64,000 nt of DNA from Hyphomicrobiales bacterium (GTDB taxonomy: Bacteria > Pseudomonadota > Alphaproteobacteria > Rhizobiales > Beijerinckiaceae). A program made the translations under genes and the position numbers. Under the pieces are notes generated by a model. That model ran no database searches, was not told the DNA's origin, and saw nothing but the letters and a program-made list of their open reading frames with translations. Location: NCBI GenBank assembly GCA_019075865.1, contig JAGXAN010000004.1, forward strand, positions 124,001 through 188,000. The letters are read 5' to 3'. This document shows positions 1 to 8,362 of the stretch, one piece after another. Position 1 is the stretch's first letter; each line of letters begins with the position of its first letter.

Positions 1-930
1 GGTGGAAATGATGGGAATTTGCGCGCCCGCCGCCTCCAGCAGTATGTAGGGCATCGATTCAGCGCGGCTTGGCACCACAACGACCCGGGCCAGAGCAAAG
101 GCCTTGCGCGCTGGCATACCCCCGGCAAAGGAAATATAGTCGCTCAATTGATGGTCAGCCACCTGCTTTTGTAAATCCGCCAGATCCGCGCCCGTGCCCA
201 CCATCACCATTTTTGGACGCCACTGCGTGGTGGTGTGGACGATGGAGAATGCGTCGATCAGCGTGTCAATGCCCTTGGCCGCCCGCAACTCGCCTATGTA
301 AAGAAAATCGGCGGCATCGTCATTCTGGATAACCGGCTCGAATTCAGCCGGGCTGATGCCATTCATCACGGTACGCACCAGACATTTGGGCGTGCCAACT
401 TCGGCTATGAAGCACCGGCGGATGAAATCGCTCTCGAACAGGAACAAATCCGTGCCGAACGACATCAGCTTTTCGATCTTCATGTAAAATTTATGGACCA
501 GTGATCCGGGACGGTAATTGAAGCTGCCGCCGTGCGGGGTATAGGCACGCACCGCGTTTTTCGACCACAGGCCGGGCAGGCGTGCATAAACGCCGCCTTT
601 CGAGCCGTGCGAATGAATGACTATGCCCGGATAAGGCTTGGTGCGCTGCATGACATGGCGCAGCGCCAGAATATCCTCGACGGAAGGATTGCGCTTCATG
701 GGCACGCGGGTGAGGCCAAGCTTCAACCCCGGCTCGATGGTTGCCAGCGCATATTGCGCCACCTGCCCGCCGGTCAGCGTGTCGCAGATAATGCCGACGC
801 TGTGCCCATCCGCGATTTGTGCCTTGGCAAGATCAAGGACATGCCGAAACAAGCCCCCAACCGGCGCCCGCAATACATGAATGATCGCCAAAGGCTGATT
901 GGGAAGCAAGTCAGAAAATTGGTTACCCAC
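1..930 (-). CDS. Glycosyltransferase family 4 (partial, C-terminus beyond left edge)
   Basis: This is a GT-B fold retaining glycosyltransferase that probably adds a sugar to a lipid-linked exopolysaccharide intermediate at the cytoplasmic membrane. I translated the minus strand by hand and 310 residues lie in the window. The N-terminal half has a Rossmann-type start (IIHVLRAPVGGLFRHVLDLA) and a HSHGSKGG motif. The C-terminal half has FLYIGELRAAKGIDTLIDAF and the GT4 donor-site motif VVVPSRAESMPYILLEAAG. GTG at 930 is chosen because AGGAAG lies about 9 bases upstream and no ATG occurs between it and the preceding in-frame stop. The C-terminal end is cut by the window. The neighbours are polysaccharide export genes, so an EPS role is inferred; the sugar is unknown. 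Confidence 0.85.
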   Translation of the reverse strand, partial: MGNQFSDLLPNQPLAIIHVLRAPVGGLFRHVLDLAKAQIADGHSVGIICDTLTGGQVAQYALATIEPGLKLGLTRVPMKRNPSVEDILALRHVMQRTKPYPGIVIHSHGSKGGVYARLPGLWSKNAVRAYTPHGGSFNYRPGSLVHKFYMKIEKLMSFGTDLFLFESDFIRRCFIAEVGTPKCLVRTVMNGISPAEFEPVIQNDDAADFLYIGELRAAKGIDTLIDAFSIVHTTTQWRPKMVMVGTGADLADLQKQVADHQLSDYISFAGGMPARKAFALARVVVVPSRAESMPYILLEAAGAQIPIIST

Positions 931-1121
931 GCGGCACTTCCTATAATTCCGTTCAAAACAATCATCACTAAAACAGGCTTTGCTTTATTTTCCCCAAACA
1001 GACCCTTGCCAGCACATTATCTGCCGGAACATTCAGCCATCGGCACAGTCAAACAACGCTCAGCCTATTGCAAAATACCAAACTCCACGAGCAGACTATC
1101 GAATGGGCCTGTGGCAAAGAC

Positions 1122-1685
1122 CTAGAAGAAGCGTTCCTTTACAGCGATGGTGTCGCCAGGGCGCACCAATTGGGTCATGGGCACCGTGCCAGTTACGGCC
1201 CGACCATGAATGATACGGGTGAGGGTCGCCGACCGATGCGAAGCGCGCGGCGTGAAGCCACCGGCAACCGCGACGGCGTTTTCCACCGTCATTCCATTGA
1301 TATAAGGATACTGTCCGGCCGTCGTCACTTCGCCGAGCACGAAGAATGGCCGGTAAGCATCGACTTCAACCGAAACTTGCGGATCGCGCAGATAGCCGCC
1401 ACGCAAGCGTTGCTGCAGGGCGAGGGCGGCGGCATGTGTCGAAAGCCCACGCACCGGCACCGAGCCAATCAACGGCACTGAAATATTGCCCGAGCCATCA
1501 ACGGCATAGGTGTTGGACAGCGAGTCTTGCCCATAGACCAGCACACGCAACCGGTCGCCGCTGTCCAACGTATAGGGCTGACTGGCGCTGGCATTGAAAT
1601 AGCCCGTTTCATATTGCGGCGTCGCGCACCCGGCGAGCAGCGCCACAAGTCCAATAGCCATCGAAATTCTTGAAATTCGTTGCAT
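1122..1685 (-). CDS. Polysaccharide export lipoprotein (short OPX, GumB/ExoF type)
   Basis: This is an outer-membrane auxiliary protein for exopolysaccharide secretion. It has a lipoprotein signal peptide with lipobox LLAGC (Cys about residue 20). A Poly_export domain follows (DSGDRLRVLVYGQDSLS, then GNISVPLIGSVPV), and then an SLBB-like segment (VLGEVTTAGQYPYINGMTV). At 187 aa it is much shorter than E. coli Wza and lacks the C-terminal amphipathic helix, so it belongs with the short GumB/ExoF-like members. ATG at 1685 is preferred because it keeps a compact signal peptide; a GTG 12 bases upstream is possible. It is divergent from the co-polymerase gene at 1990, with which it should form the export complex. 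Confidence 0.85.
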   Translation of the reverse strand: MQRISRISMAIGLVALLAGCATPQYETGYFNASASQPYTLDSGDRLRVLVYGQDSLSNTYAVDGSGNISVPLIGSVPVRGLSTHAAALALQQRLRGGYLRDPQVSVEVDAYRPFFVLGEVTTAGQYPYINGMTVENAVAVAGGFTPRASHRSATLTRIIHGRAVTGTVPMTQLVRPGDTIAVKERFF

Positions 1686-1730
1686 GTCGCCATTCACTCA
1701 AACTGTTGAAACAAGCACCAGAAATCCACG

Positions 1731-1750
1731 ATTCTGATGGTGTTCAGAAT
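1731..1750. promoter_or_regulatory. Perfect 7-bp dyad, candidate operator in EPS divergent promoter region
   Basis: The sequence ATTCTGA-N6-TCAGAAT is a perfect inverted repeat with a 6-base spacer. It lies 46 bases upstream of the export lipoprotein ATG, in the spacer between two divergent EPS genes. Its core TGATGGTGTTC (1735-1745) recurs as a direct repeat at 1821-1831, 86 bases away. The architecture suits a dimeric transcription factor; the regulator is unknown. Confidence 0.4.
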
Positions 1751-1989
1751 AATCGTTCATGGTTAACAAAATGAATATCTGGAAATTTTAACTCTTGCTG
1801 ACGGCGCTCTAACTTCGGTTTGATGGTGTTCGCAAATTACGTGCCATCCCATTTCGATACATGGCTGGGTTGTAGGCCGGTTAACCGGCGGTCAACCATG
1901 ACGTGACTAAATGCACCTGTGGCCACGGGACGAGCGATTCTTCGGCAAATTGTATTGTCGAGCTGCGTGGCTTTGTTTGGAGTTCCGGA

Positions 1990-4236
1990 ATGGGTAAGGT
2001 TGCATCGCAGTTTCAAAATGGGGCAGTCGCCGATACGTTTCGTGACGGATCGCTCGACGCGCCGCATTTGTTGCAGGCCGTTGCCCGTCACAAGCGCCTG
2101 ATCATTGGCTCGACATTGGCGGGACTGCTGCTGAGCGCTGCTTATGTCATGCTGGTCAAGCCGCGATACACCGGCGAGGCAACCATTCTGGTTGAAAATC
2201 AGGAGAATTATTTCAACCGCGCCGACCCTTCCACCAATGCCGGCCCGGCAATGCCGCCGGATTCCGAAGCGGTGCAGACGCAGGTGCAACTGGTGCAATC
2301 GCGTGACGTTGCGCTCGCTTCCATTCAGAAGCTTGGCCTTGTCGGCAACAGCGAGTTTGATCCACTGGCAGGCACCAGCAGCGCGTTGGGCCGAATTGAA
2401 ATATTGCTGGGCTTGAAATCGGATCCGTCCAAAATGACCCGTGAAGACGGCATTTTGACCAATTACTACAAGCGCCTGTCGGTGCTGTCTCCAGAAAAGA
2501 CCCGCGTTGTCACGCTCGATTTTAGTTCCAACAGCCCGGAATTGGCGGCGCGCGGGGCCAATACCATCGCGCAGGTTTACATTGACCAGCAAATCAACGC
2601 CAAACGCAACGCCGCCAAGGCCGCCTCGGTGGCTTTGGCCAGCCAGATCGATACGCTGAAATTGCGCCTCGCGCAGGCGCAGGCCAAAGCCGAGCAATAT
2701 CGGCTGAAAGCGGGTTTGCTGGTTGGCTCCAACAACATGACCGTGAGCGCCCAGCAATTAGGCGACATCAACACCCAATTATCGAGCGCCCGTGCCGCCA
2801 GGGCCGAAGCTGAAGCCAAGGCCGAACTGATCCGCAGGTTGGTGCATCAGGGCCATATCTCCGAAATCCCGGATGTTGCCAATGACGCGCTGATCCGCTC
2901 GGTCAATGCGCAGCGCATCGCCTTGAGCGCGCAATTGGCGCTGGAATCGCGCACGCTGCTGCCGGGGCATCCAAAAATCAAGGAATTGCGCGCGCAATTG
3001 GCCGATCTCGACCTGCAATTGCGCTCCGCCGCTGAAAAAACGGCACGCACCCTGGAAAACCAGGCGAGCCTCGCCGCCTTGCGGGTGCGCAATCTTGAAT
3101 CGACAATGGAGGAGCAAAAGCAGGTCGCTGGCACAGCCAATCAGGATGAAGTGACGCTCAACAAACTCGACAATGACGCGCGCCTCATCAAGAATGAACT
3201 GGACGAAGATGTCGCCAAATACCAGTCAGCAAGCGCGCGGCAGGTTTCGGTTTCGACCCCGGCGGATGCCCGCATCGTTTCGCGCGCCATTGTGCCCAAT
3301 CAGGCTTCGTTTCCGCGCAAAATCCCTATCGTTTCGGCATCGACGCTGGCCGGCCTGATATTTTCGCTCGCCTTTGTTGTAGCGCGTGAATTGTTGATGG
3401 CACCCAGCGAGCTTGAGTATGATGCAGAGTCGGCCTATCCGCATCCGCTCCCCGATCCGCGACCGGCCGACAACGCGCCTGCTTCCCCCGAACCCGTGCC
3501 GGGCACCGGTCGCAAACGCGAAGATGAACCAGCCCCCCAAGTAGCTGAGAGCGTTGCGCCCATAACCCCCTTGGCAGCCGAAATTCCGTCGCTGGCGACC
3601 CACAAGGGCGTTCATGGTGGCGAGTCTATGCACGCCAAAGCCGCCGGCATTGCCAATATGGCCGGCAAGATCGAAGCCGCCGGCCATGCCGGGCAGGGCG
3701 TTGTGACCTTGGTGACCACGCCAGATATGGGCTCGCAGGCCCGCAGCCAACTCGCCAGCGATTCCATTACGCTGGCGCGCGAATTGAGCAAGACCCAGCG
3801 CACCATTCTGGTAAATCTGAATTCTGAGCTGATCTGGGTCAATGATCTTGTCGATGAGACGAGCGGCGTCGGCCTCACCGAACTTCTGGCGGGGGAGACC
3901 TCGTTTGCCGAAGTCATTCACCGCGACGTCAGCAGCCGCTTGCATGTTCTGCGCCATGGCAATCACGATCTTGAGGACCATTCCGGCATAGACCACGTGC
4001 TGGATGCCTTGTGCGAGACCTATGAGCAGGTGGTGCTGGTTGGTCCCGAATACGGGGTGAGCGATCTTGACATGACCCTTGCGCCCTATTCGGATTTTGC
4101 GCTGCTCGCCACCGCCCGCCGCGCTGATGACGATGCGATCATCGCCATCATGCGTGAACTGGAGCGGGCAGGGGCGGGCGAAGTGCGCGTGTTGTCCGTG
4201 CAATCCACACGGGCGCAAGCTATCTCGGCGGCGTAA
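1990..4236 (+). CDS. Wzc/GumC-type polysaccharide co-polymerase with degenerate BY-kinase domain
   Basis: This inner-membrane protein controls polymerisation and export of exopolysaccharide. It has 748 aa from the ATG at 1990, which has GGAG 10 bases upstream; the frame is open further upstream but without support. Domains in order: Wzz N-terminal domain with a first membrane segment (about residues 37-56, LIIGSTLAGLLLSAAYVML); a long periplasmic Ala/Gln/Lys-rich coiled coil (about 190-420); a Pro-rich GNVR-like end (ASFPRKIP); a second membrane segment (about 446-467); a Pro-rich linker; and a cytoplasmic domain (about 568-745). That last domain aligns with tyrosine autokinases but has TPDMGSQARSQ where the P-loop should be and ILVNLN where Walker A' should be, so ATP binding is unlikely. 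No C-terminal Tyr cluster is present. Confidence 0.85.
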   Translation: MGKVASQFQNGAVADTFRDGSLDAPHLLQAVARHKRLIIGSTLAGLLLSAAYVMLVKPRYTGEATILVENQENYFNRADPSTNAGPAMPPDSEAVQTQVQLVQSRDVALASIQKLGLVGNSEFDPLAGTSSALGRIEILLGLKSDPSKMTREDGILTNYYKRLSVLSPEKTRVVTLDFSSNSPELAARGANTIAQVYIDQQINAKRNAAKAASVALASQIDTLKLRLAQAQAKAEQYRLKAGLLVGSNNMTVSAQQLGDINTQLSSARAARAEAEAKAELIRRLVHQGHISEIPDVANDALIRSVNAQRIALSAQLALESRTLLPGHPKIKELRAQLADLDLQLRSAAEKTARTLENQASLAALRVRNLESTMEEQKQVAGTANQDEVTLNKLDNDARLIKNELDEDVAKYQSASARQVSVSTPADARIVSRAIVPNQASFPRKIPIVSASTLAGLIFSLAFVVARELLMAPSELEYDAESAYPHPLPDPRPADNAPASPEPVPGTGRKREDEPAPQVAESVAPITPLAAEIPSLATHKGVHGGESMHAKAAGIANMAGKIEAAGHAGQGVVTLVTTPDMGSQARSQLASDSITLARELSKTQRTILVNLNSELIWVNDLVDETSGVGLTELLAGETSFAEVIHRDVSSRLHVLRHGNHDLEDHSGIDHVLDALCETYEQVVLVGPEYGVSDLDMTLAPYSDFALLATARRADDDAIIAIMRELERAGAGEVRVLSVQSTRAQAISAA

Positions 4237-4237
4237 T

Positions 4238-5413
4238 TCAGCGTGTTCCGCCACCCTTGAGGCGCGAGCGCAGGGCTTTGACCATTGACCACAGGGCAGG
4301 CGATTGCTTGATCGCACGCTTGAGGTGAAGGCGGCCCTGTTCGGCTTTGGCGATCAAAAGACCCTTGCCGCTGACCGGCAGGACGAGGTCAAACAAGGCT
4401 TCGTCGATCTCGCAATAATCGCTCTTGTAGCGCGCTTCACCGGTGCCCAGATCAAACCAGCGCAAGCCGCGGGTGCAGCAATCCTGCACCAGCCAGTGCA
4501 GCAGCAGATTGCCGGGGCTGGTGGTGGCATAAAGTGGGTCGGCGTCAAACGAATTAACCATGCCGTGAAACCGGCCGCGCCAGATACCGCCCGCATAGGT
4601 CGCGATAATCCTGCCGTCGCATTTCAGGAAATACCATTGCAGCACGCCGCTTTGGCGGCCCTGACTGGACAGATCTCCCAGGAATGCCTGCATCGCTGCG
4701 CTGGCAAAGCTGTCCTCTAAACCCATGGCATGCATACGTTCGGCCTTTTGCACATAAAAGGCGCGCAGACATTCATCGATTTCATGCGCCGTTTGCGCCA
4801 TGCCAAATGTCACTGCGCCGATTTCGCCCAAGCGGCTTTGCTTCCGGCGCAGCTTTTTCTGGCTGTCCTTGGACATGACGCTGGCGATGAAAGCCGCGCC
4901 ATCGCTTTGCAGGGGCGCGCAATGACCAAAACTCGGGCTCGCCTGATGCGGCAGTTGCGCCAGCAGATTGGGGCGGCCCCCAAAAGCCTCCGGCTGGTTG
5001 GTCAGGCTGAATATATCTGGTTGCGGCTGCATTTGCCGACGCGCCATCTGCAACATATGCGTGATTTCAGACGCATCGGGCGCAAAGTCCGGCCGCACCA
5101 GCGCCATATTGTAATTGGCATCCTTGCCGCCGCAAAATTGCGCGCGCACAAAGCCCCCCGCGCGCTCCAGCACCAAAGCCAGCAGCATGAGGGGTTCACT
5201 TGCTGCGTCATAGGCGACGATGATAGCGCCTCGCCCCCCTCTCGGGTTGGCATCATGGGTAAATGCCGCCAGCCAAGCCGTCACCCAAGCCCGGGATTGA
5301 TAGACGGAGCCAGTTGCGGTCTGCGCCAACCGGTCCCAGTCGACCGCCACCGTTTCAGGATCACGCGCCACCACGATTCTGGCAATCGAGCCTGTAATGG
5401 ATATTTTGGCCAT
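4238..5413 (-). CDS. GNAT-fold acyltransferase of the CelD/BioF2 (FemAB-like) family
   Basis: This cytoplasmic acyltransferase (391 aa) is of the type found in cellulose and exopolysaccharide loci, where such proteins are thought to add acyl groups to sugars. Diagnostic parts are an N-terminal DWDRLAQTA...YQSRAWVTAWL segment and a central basic stretch SKDSQKKLRRKQSRL. The C-terminal half is BioF2-like (GRIIATYAGGIW, then NLLLHWLVQDCCTRGLRWFDLGTG). It ends one base after the convergent co-polymerase gene. ATG at 5413 is preferred over the adjacent TTG at 5416. The substrate is not visible from sequence; its place among EPS genes suggests polymer decoration. Confidence 0.75.
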   Translation of the reverse strand: MAKISITGSIARIVVARDPETVAVDWDRLAQTATGSVYQSRAWVTAWLAAFTHDANPRGGRGAIIVAYDAASEPLMLLALVLERAGGFVRAQFCGGKDANYNMALVRPDFAPDASEITHMLQMARRQMQPQPDIFSLTNQPEAFGGRPNLLAQLPHQASPSFGHCAPLQSDGAAFIASVMSKDSQKKLRRKQSRLGEIGAVTFGMAQTAHEIDECLRAFYVQKAERMHAMGLEDSFASAAMQAFLGDLSSQGRQSGVLQWYFLKCDGRIIATYAGGIWRGRFHGMVNSFDADPLYATTSPGNLLLHWLVQDCCTRGLRWFDLGTGEARYKSDYCEIDEALFDLVLPVSGKGLLIAKAEQGRLHLKRAIKQSPALWSMVKALRSRLKGGGTR

Positions 5414-5532
5414 CAATTACCTGTAATGGAGGGGGCACAACAAATTACCCCGCAAAGCTTTTGGATATGTCTCGCGATCCATATATACAGAGCCAAAGAA
5501 TGGTTAGAAATACGCAAACATCAGGAGTTCAC

Positions 5533-5724
5533 ATGCGTCTCGTCATTGCTTTTCTGCTGCCATGGTTGACGTTTTTCACGATCGGGCGGCCTTTGGCCGG
5601 ATTTATATGCCTGGTTCTCCAGGTCACCATCATCGGGTGGTTGCCAGCGGCATTCTGGGCGCTGTATGCGTTGAATCAATATGACACGGACCGCAAGATC
5701 AAGGATGCTCTGGGCGGCAAGTGA
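5533..5724 (+). CDS. YqaE/Pmp3-family small membrane protein
   Basis: This 63-aa hydrophobic protein has two predicted membrane segments (about residues 3-20 and 26-48). The pattern LLPWLTFFTIG...GFICLVLQVTIIGWLPAAFWALYAL is that of the UPF0057/Pmp3 family, whose members in yeast and plants affect membrane potential and salt tolerance; bacterial roles are poorly defined. The start at 5533 is set by CAGGAG 5 bases upstream. The C-terminus is short, charged and presumably cytoplasmic (YDTDRKIKDALGGK). It is divergent from the acyltransferase gene and may share a promoter region with it. Confidence 0.7.
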   Translation: MRLVIAFLLPWLTFFTIGRPLAGFICLVLQVTIIGWLPAAFWALYALNQYDTDRKIKDALGGK

Positions 5725-5807
5725 ATCGGCCCGCAATTCATCAAACTTAATTTAGGTACCTTGTGCCACACTGCCGCCATTGGCCAATGGGCCGCAGGGT
5801 TTTTGTC

Positions 5808-6854
5808 ATGCTGCGTGATCGCGTCATTTCCGCCGGGTTTACGGCCTTTGCATTCAGCGGCCTGCATCGTGCATTGGCCCGCTACACGCGCGGTCGTGGC
5901 GTCATTTTGATGTTTCACCACGTTCGGCCCTGGACTGGCGATGGCTTTGCGCCCAATCGCTTGCTGGAAATCACGCCTGAGTTTCTCGATATTGTGCTGG
6001 GCGAGGTCAAAGCCGCCGGCTTCGAGATCCAATCCATGGACGCAGCCCTCACCAGCCTTGCCCAATCGCCTGGCCGGGCGACGGCCCCGTTTGCGGTTCT
6101 GAGCTTTGATGACGGCTATCGCGACAATGTCGAATTTGCGCTACCGGTGCTGGAGCGCCACAAAGCGCCTTTCATCCAATATGTCACCACCGGATTTGCG
6201 GATCGCAGCACCAGCCTCTGGTGGCGGGATCTGGAAGCGGCATTGCGCGCGCTGCCGCAGCTTGAGGGTGAGGCATCCCGCCTTGGCAACGGCCAGACCA
6301 ATCAGACCGAAGCCGAAAAATCCCGCAACTTTGACGCCATTTACTGGAAATTGCGCCAGACCGGCGAGGTCAACCTTCGCGCCGCAATCCGCGCGCTGGC
6401 CGCCAGCGCCGGGGTTGATCCGGCAGCGATTACCGAGGCGCTCTGCATGGACTGGGCGGCCATTTGCGATTTGGCCCGGCACCCTTTGTGCACCATAGGC
6501 GTGCACACGCGCACCCACCCCATGCTCGCGCAAATCGATGCGCAAGAGGCGCGCTCGGAAATGGCCCAAAGCCGCGCCGAAATCGAAAGCCGGATTGGAA
6601 GCCCCGCGCGTCATTTATCCTATCCGGTCGGCGATCCGACCTCTGCCGGGGCGCGCGAATTTGCCATGGCGCGGGAGTTGGGCTTTGCCAGCGCCGTGAC
6701 CACGCGGCCGGGCATGATCTTGAGTGCGCACCAGAACCGCCTGCATGCACTGCCGCGACTTTCCATCAACGGCAAATGGCAACAGGCGTCTTACGTCAAC
6801 GTGCTGCTGTCAGGCGCGCCTTTTGCCCTCATCAACCGCTTTCAGCCGGCCTGA
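5808..6854 (+). CDS. Polysaccharide deacetylase family protein
   Basis: This carbohydrate esterase 4 (NodB homology) protein of 348 aa probably removes N- or O-acetyl groups from a polysaccharide or its precursor. The metal-site motif 1 is present as LSFDDGYRDN, motif 2 as GVHTRTHPML (His-x3-His), and later blocks as LSYPVGDP and FASAVTTRPG. A roughly 90-residue helical insertion lies between motifs 1 and 2. No clear signal peptide is seen, so it may act in the cytoplasm or be exported by another route. ATG at 5808 with GCAGGG 8 bases upstream is the chosen start. Its position beside EPS export genes suggests polymer modification. Confidence 0.85.
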   Translation: MLRDRVISAGFTAFAFSGLHRALARYTRGRGVILMFHHVRPWTGDGFAPNRLLEITPEFLDIVLGEVKAAGFEIQSMDAALTSLAQSPGRATAPFAVLSFDDGYRDNVEFALPVLERHKAPFIQYVTTGFADRSTSLWWRDLEAALRALPQLEGEASRLGNGQTNQTEAEKSRNFDAIYWKLRQTGEVNLRAAIRALAASAGVDPAAITEALCMDWAAICDLARHPLCTIGVHTRTHPMLAQIDAQEARSEMAQSRAEIESRIGSPARHLSYPVGDPTSAGAREFAMARELGFASAVTTRPGMILSAHQNRLHALPRLSINGKWQQASYVNVLLSGAPFALINRFQPA

Positions 6855-7093
6855 TCGGCGTCCGGGCGCTCCATCCACTTGATCAGTGGCATCAGTGGCA
6901 AAATCCAGGCCATGCCTACCACCAGGAAAATGAACGTCTGCACCGGCTTGGCGAAGCTGTCAAAAACCGGGGCCTGCACCAGCACCATGGCGACCAGCGC
7001 ATATACCACCACAAATAACAAAATCGTGATCGCCCCGATCAATTTGCGCGACTTGCGTGCAAGCCGCTTACGGGCCTTGGGTTTCGTGGTAAT
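6842..7093 (-). CDS. DUF2842 small membrane protein with probable ATT start
   Basis: This DUF2842 protein of about 83 aa has a basic N-terminus (KPKARKRLARKSRKLIG) and two membrane segments. It ends with the family's MPLIKWMERPD tail. Its function is unknown, and the family is mostly alphaproteobacterial. No ATG, GTG or TTG fits the expected N-terminus. An ATT at 7093 has a perfect AGGAG 7 bases upstream, which points to a non-canonical start. The alternative is ATG at 7156 (104 aa), which lacks a good ribosome site. The gene overlaps the tail of the convergent deacetylase gene by 13 bases. Confidence 0.65.
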   Translation of the reverse strand: MTTKPKARKRLARKSRKLIGAITILLFVVVYALVAMVLVQAPVFDSFAKPVQTFIFLVVGMAWILPLMPLIKWMERPDADQAG

Positions 7094-7231
7094 CTGTCGC
7101 TCCTGTGGCGGAAAAACCGCTCTATGGCGGCCGATTGACCCGCGCCGTCGCGACATAAGGTCAACTGGACGTTGGCAAAACTGCGCTATATGGCATGGGT
7201 AAAGCGATTGTCCAACATGAAAGCGTAAAAG

Positions 7232-8362
7232 ATGACCGACTGGCTGATGTTTCCAGCGCTGGCAAAACCGGTGAACCCACCGCGGGCAAAGCTGGCGGAC
7301 GGCCCGGCCTTGCGTCAGGTGCGCGGCTGGCTTTGGTTTATGGCGGCCATGGTATTCTTGATGGTTTTGATTGGCGGTGCCACCCGCCTGACCGAGTCCG
7401 GCCTCTCGATCACCGAATGGAAACCGGTGACCGGCGCGCTGCCGCCTTTGACCCAAGCGGACTGGATAATCTTGTTTAATAAATACAAGCTAATACCTCA
7501 ATATAAAGAACTTTTTCCAGATATGACTCTGGCGCATTTCAAATATATCTACTTCTGGGAATGGGGCCACCGCCTGCATGCGCGTATGGTTGGGCTGGAA
7601 ATGCTGCTGCCATTGATCTGGTTCTGGGCGCGGGGCAAAATTCCGAACGGCTTTGCCTTCAAGCTTTTCGGCATTGGTTGCCTCATCGGCCTTCAGGGGC
7701 TTTTGGGCTGGTATATGGTGAAATCGGGCCTGTCGAAACGGGTGGAAGTGTCGCAATATTTGCTGGCTTCGCATCTGCTGCTCGCCAGCGTCACCTATTC
7801 CGCGCTCATCTGGCAGGTTGTGGGTGCGCGTCCACGCGTCACGCAGCCGGGGCGGGATCGCCTGCGCCCGCTCGCAGCGATTATTTTGGGGCTGGTATTT
7901 TTACAACTGGGCATGGGCGGGTTGGTGGCGGGGCTGCGCGCCGGTCTTACCTATAACACCTGGCCGCTGATGGATGGCCGTTTCATCCCGGCCATGCACA
8001 ATCTCTTGGCCAGCCACCCGCTTTGGCGCAATTTCTTTGAGAACGTGCTGACCGTGCAGTTCCAGCACCGGATGATGGCTTATGTCATTGCCGGGCTGGC
8101 TATTTGGCAAATGGTGCAGGCGCGCGCGGTGGGTGGCAGCGCTTTGGCTCGAAGCCGCGTCATTGTTGGCATTGTGATCGCGCAAATCGTGTTGGGTATC
8201 GTCACCTTGCTGCTGCAGGTGCCGCTATGGGCTGGCCTCGCCCATCAATCAACGGCGTTTGTGCTGCTCGCCATGTGCGTCGTTCACATGCGCGCGCTGC
8301 TGCCTTCCTCTGCCATATCGGCAGACAATGCGGCGGCCAGATCCGCGATGATATCGGCCTGA
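7232..8362 (+). CDS. ctaA: Heme A synthase (COX15/CtaA, type 2)
   Basis: This integral membrane enzyme oxidises heme O to heme A for aa3-type cytochrome oxidase. It has 376 aa with eight predicted membrane helices. Family marks are GGATRLTESGLSITEWKP, the acidic/His motif WEWGHRLHARMVG, GLQGLLGWYMVKSGL, a central ALWQ-like helix, the second His pair region (QFQHRMMAYV) and HQSTAFVLLAMCVVH. The 7,470-7,560 stretch is AT-richer than its surroundings but encodes the conserved FNKYKLIPQYKE region, so it is native. The 3' end runs 79 bases into the convergent sulfhydrylase gene. An aa3 oxidase is implied elsewhere in the genome. Confidence 0.92.
   Translation: MTDWLMFPALAKPVNPPRAKLADGPALRQVRGWLWFMAAMVFLMVLIGGATRLTESGLSITEWKPVTGALPPLTQADWIILFNKYKLIPQYKELFPDMTLAHFKYIYFWEWGHRLHARMVGLEMLLPLIWFWARGKIPNGFAFKLFGIGCLIGLQGLLGWYMVKSGLSKRVEVSQYLLASHLLLASVTYSALIWQVVGARPRVTQPGRDRLRPLAAIILGLVFLQLGMGGLVAGLRAGLTYNTWPLMDGRFIPAMHNLLASHPLWRNFFENVLTVQFQHRMMAYVIAGLAIWQMVQARAVGGSALARSRVIVGIVIAQIVLGIVTLLLQVPLWAGLAHQSTAFVLLAMCVVHMRALLPSSAISADNAAARSAMISA

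Noticed and set aside
2577-4317. Long open frames on the strand opposite the co-polymerase gene
   Set aside because: They have no ribosome sites and no recognisable protein pattern; they arise from codon bias of the real gene.
7470-7560. AT-rich patch in ctaA as a sign of foreign DNA
   Set aside because: It encodes the conserved FNKYKLIPQYKE region of heme A synthases, so composition follows protein need.
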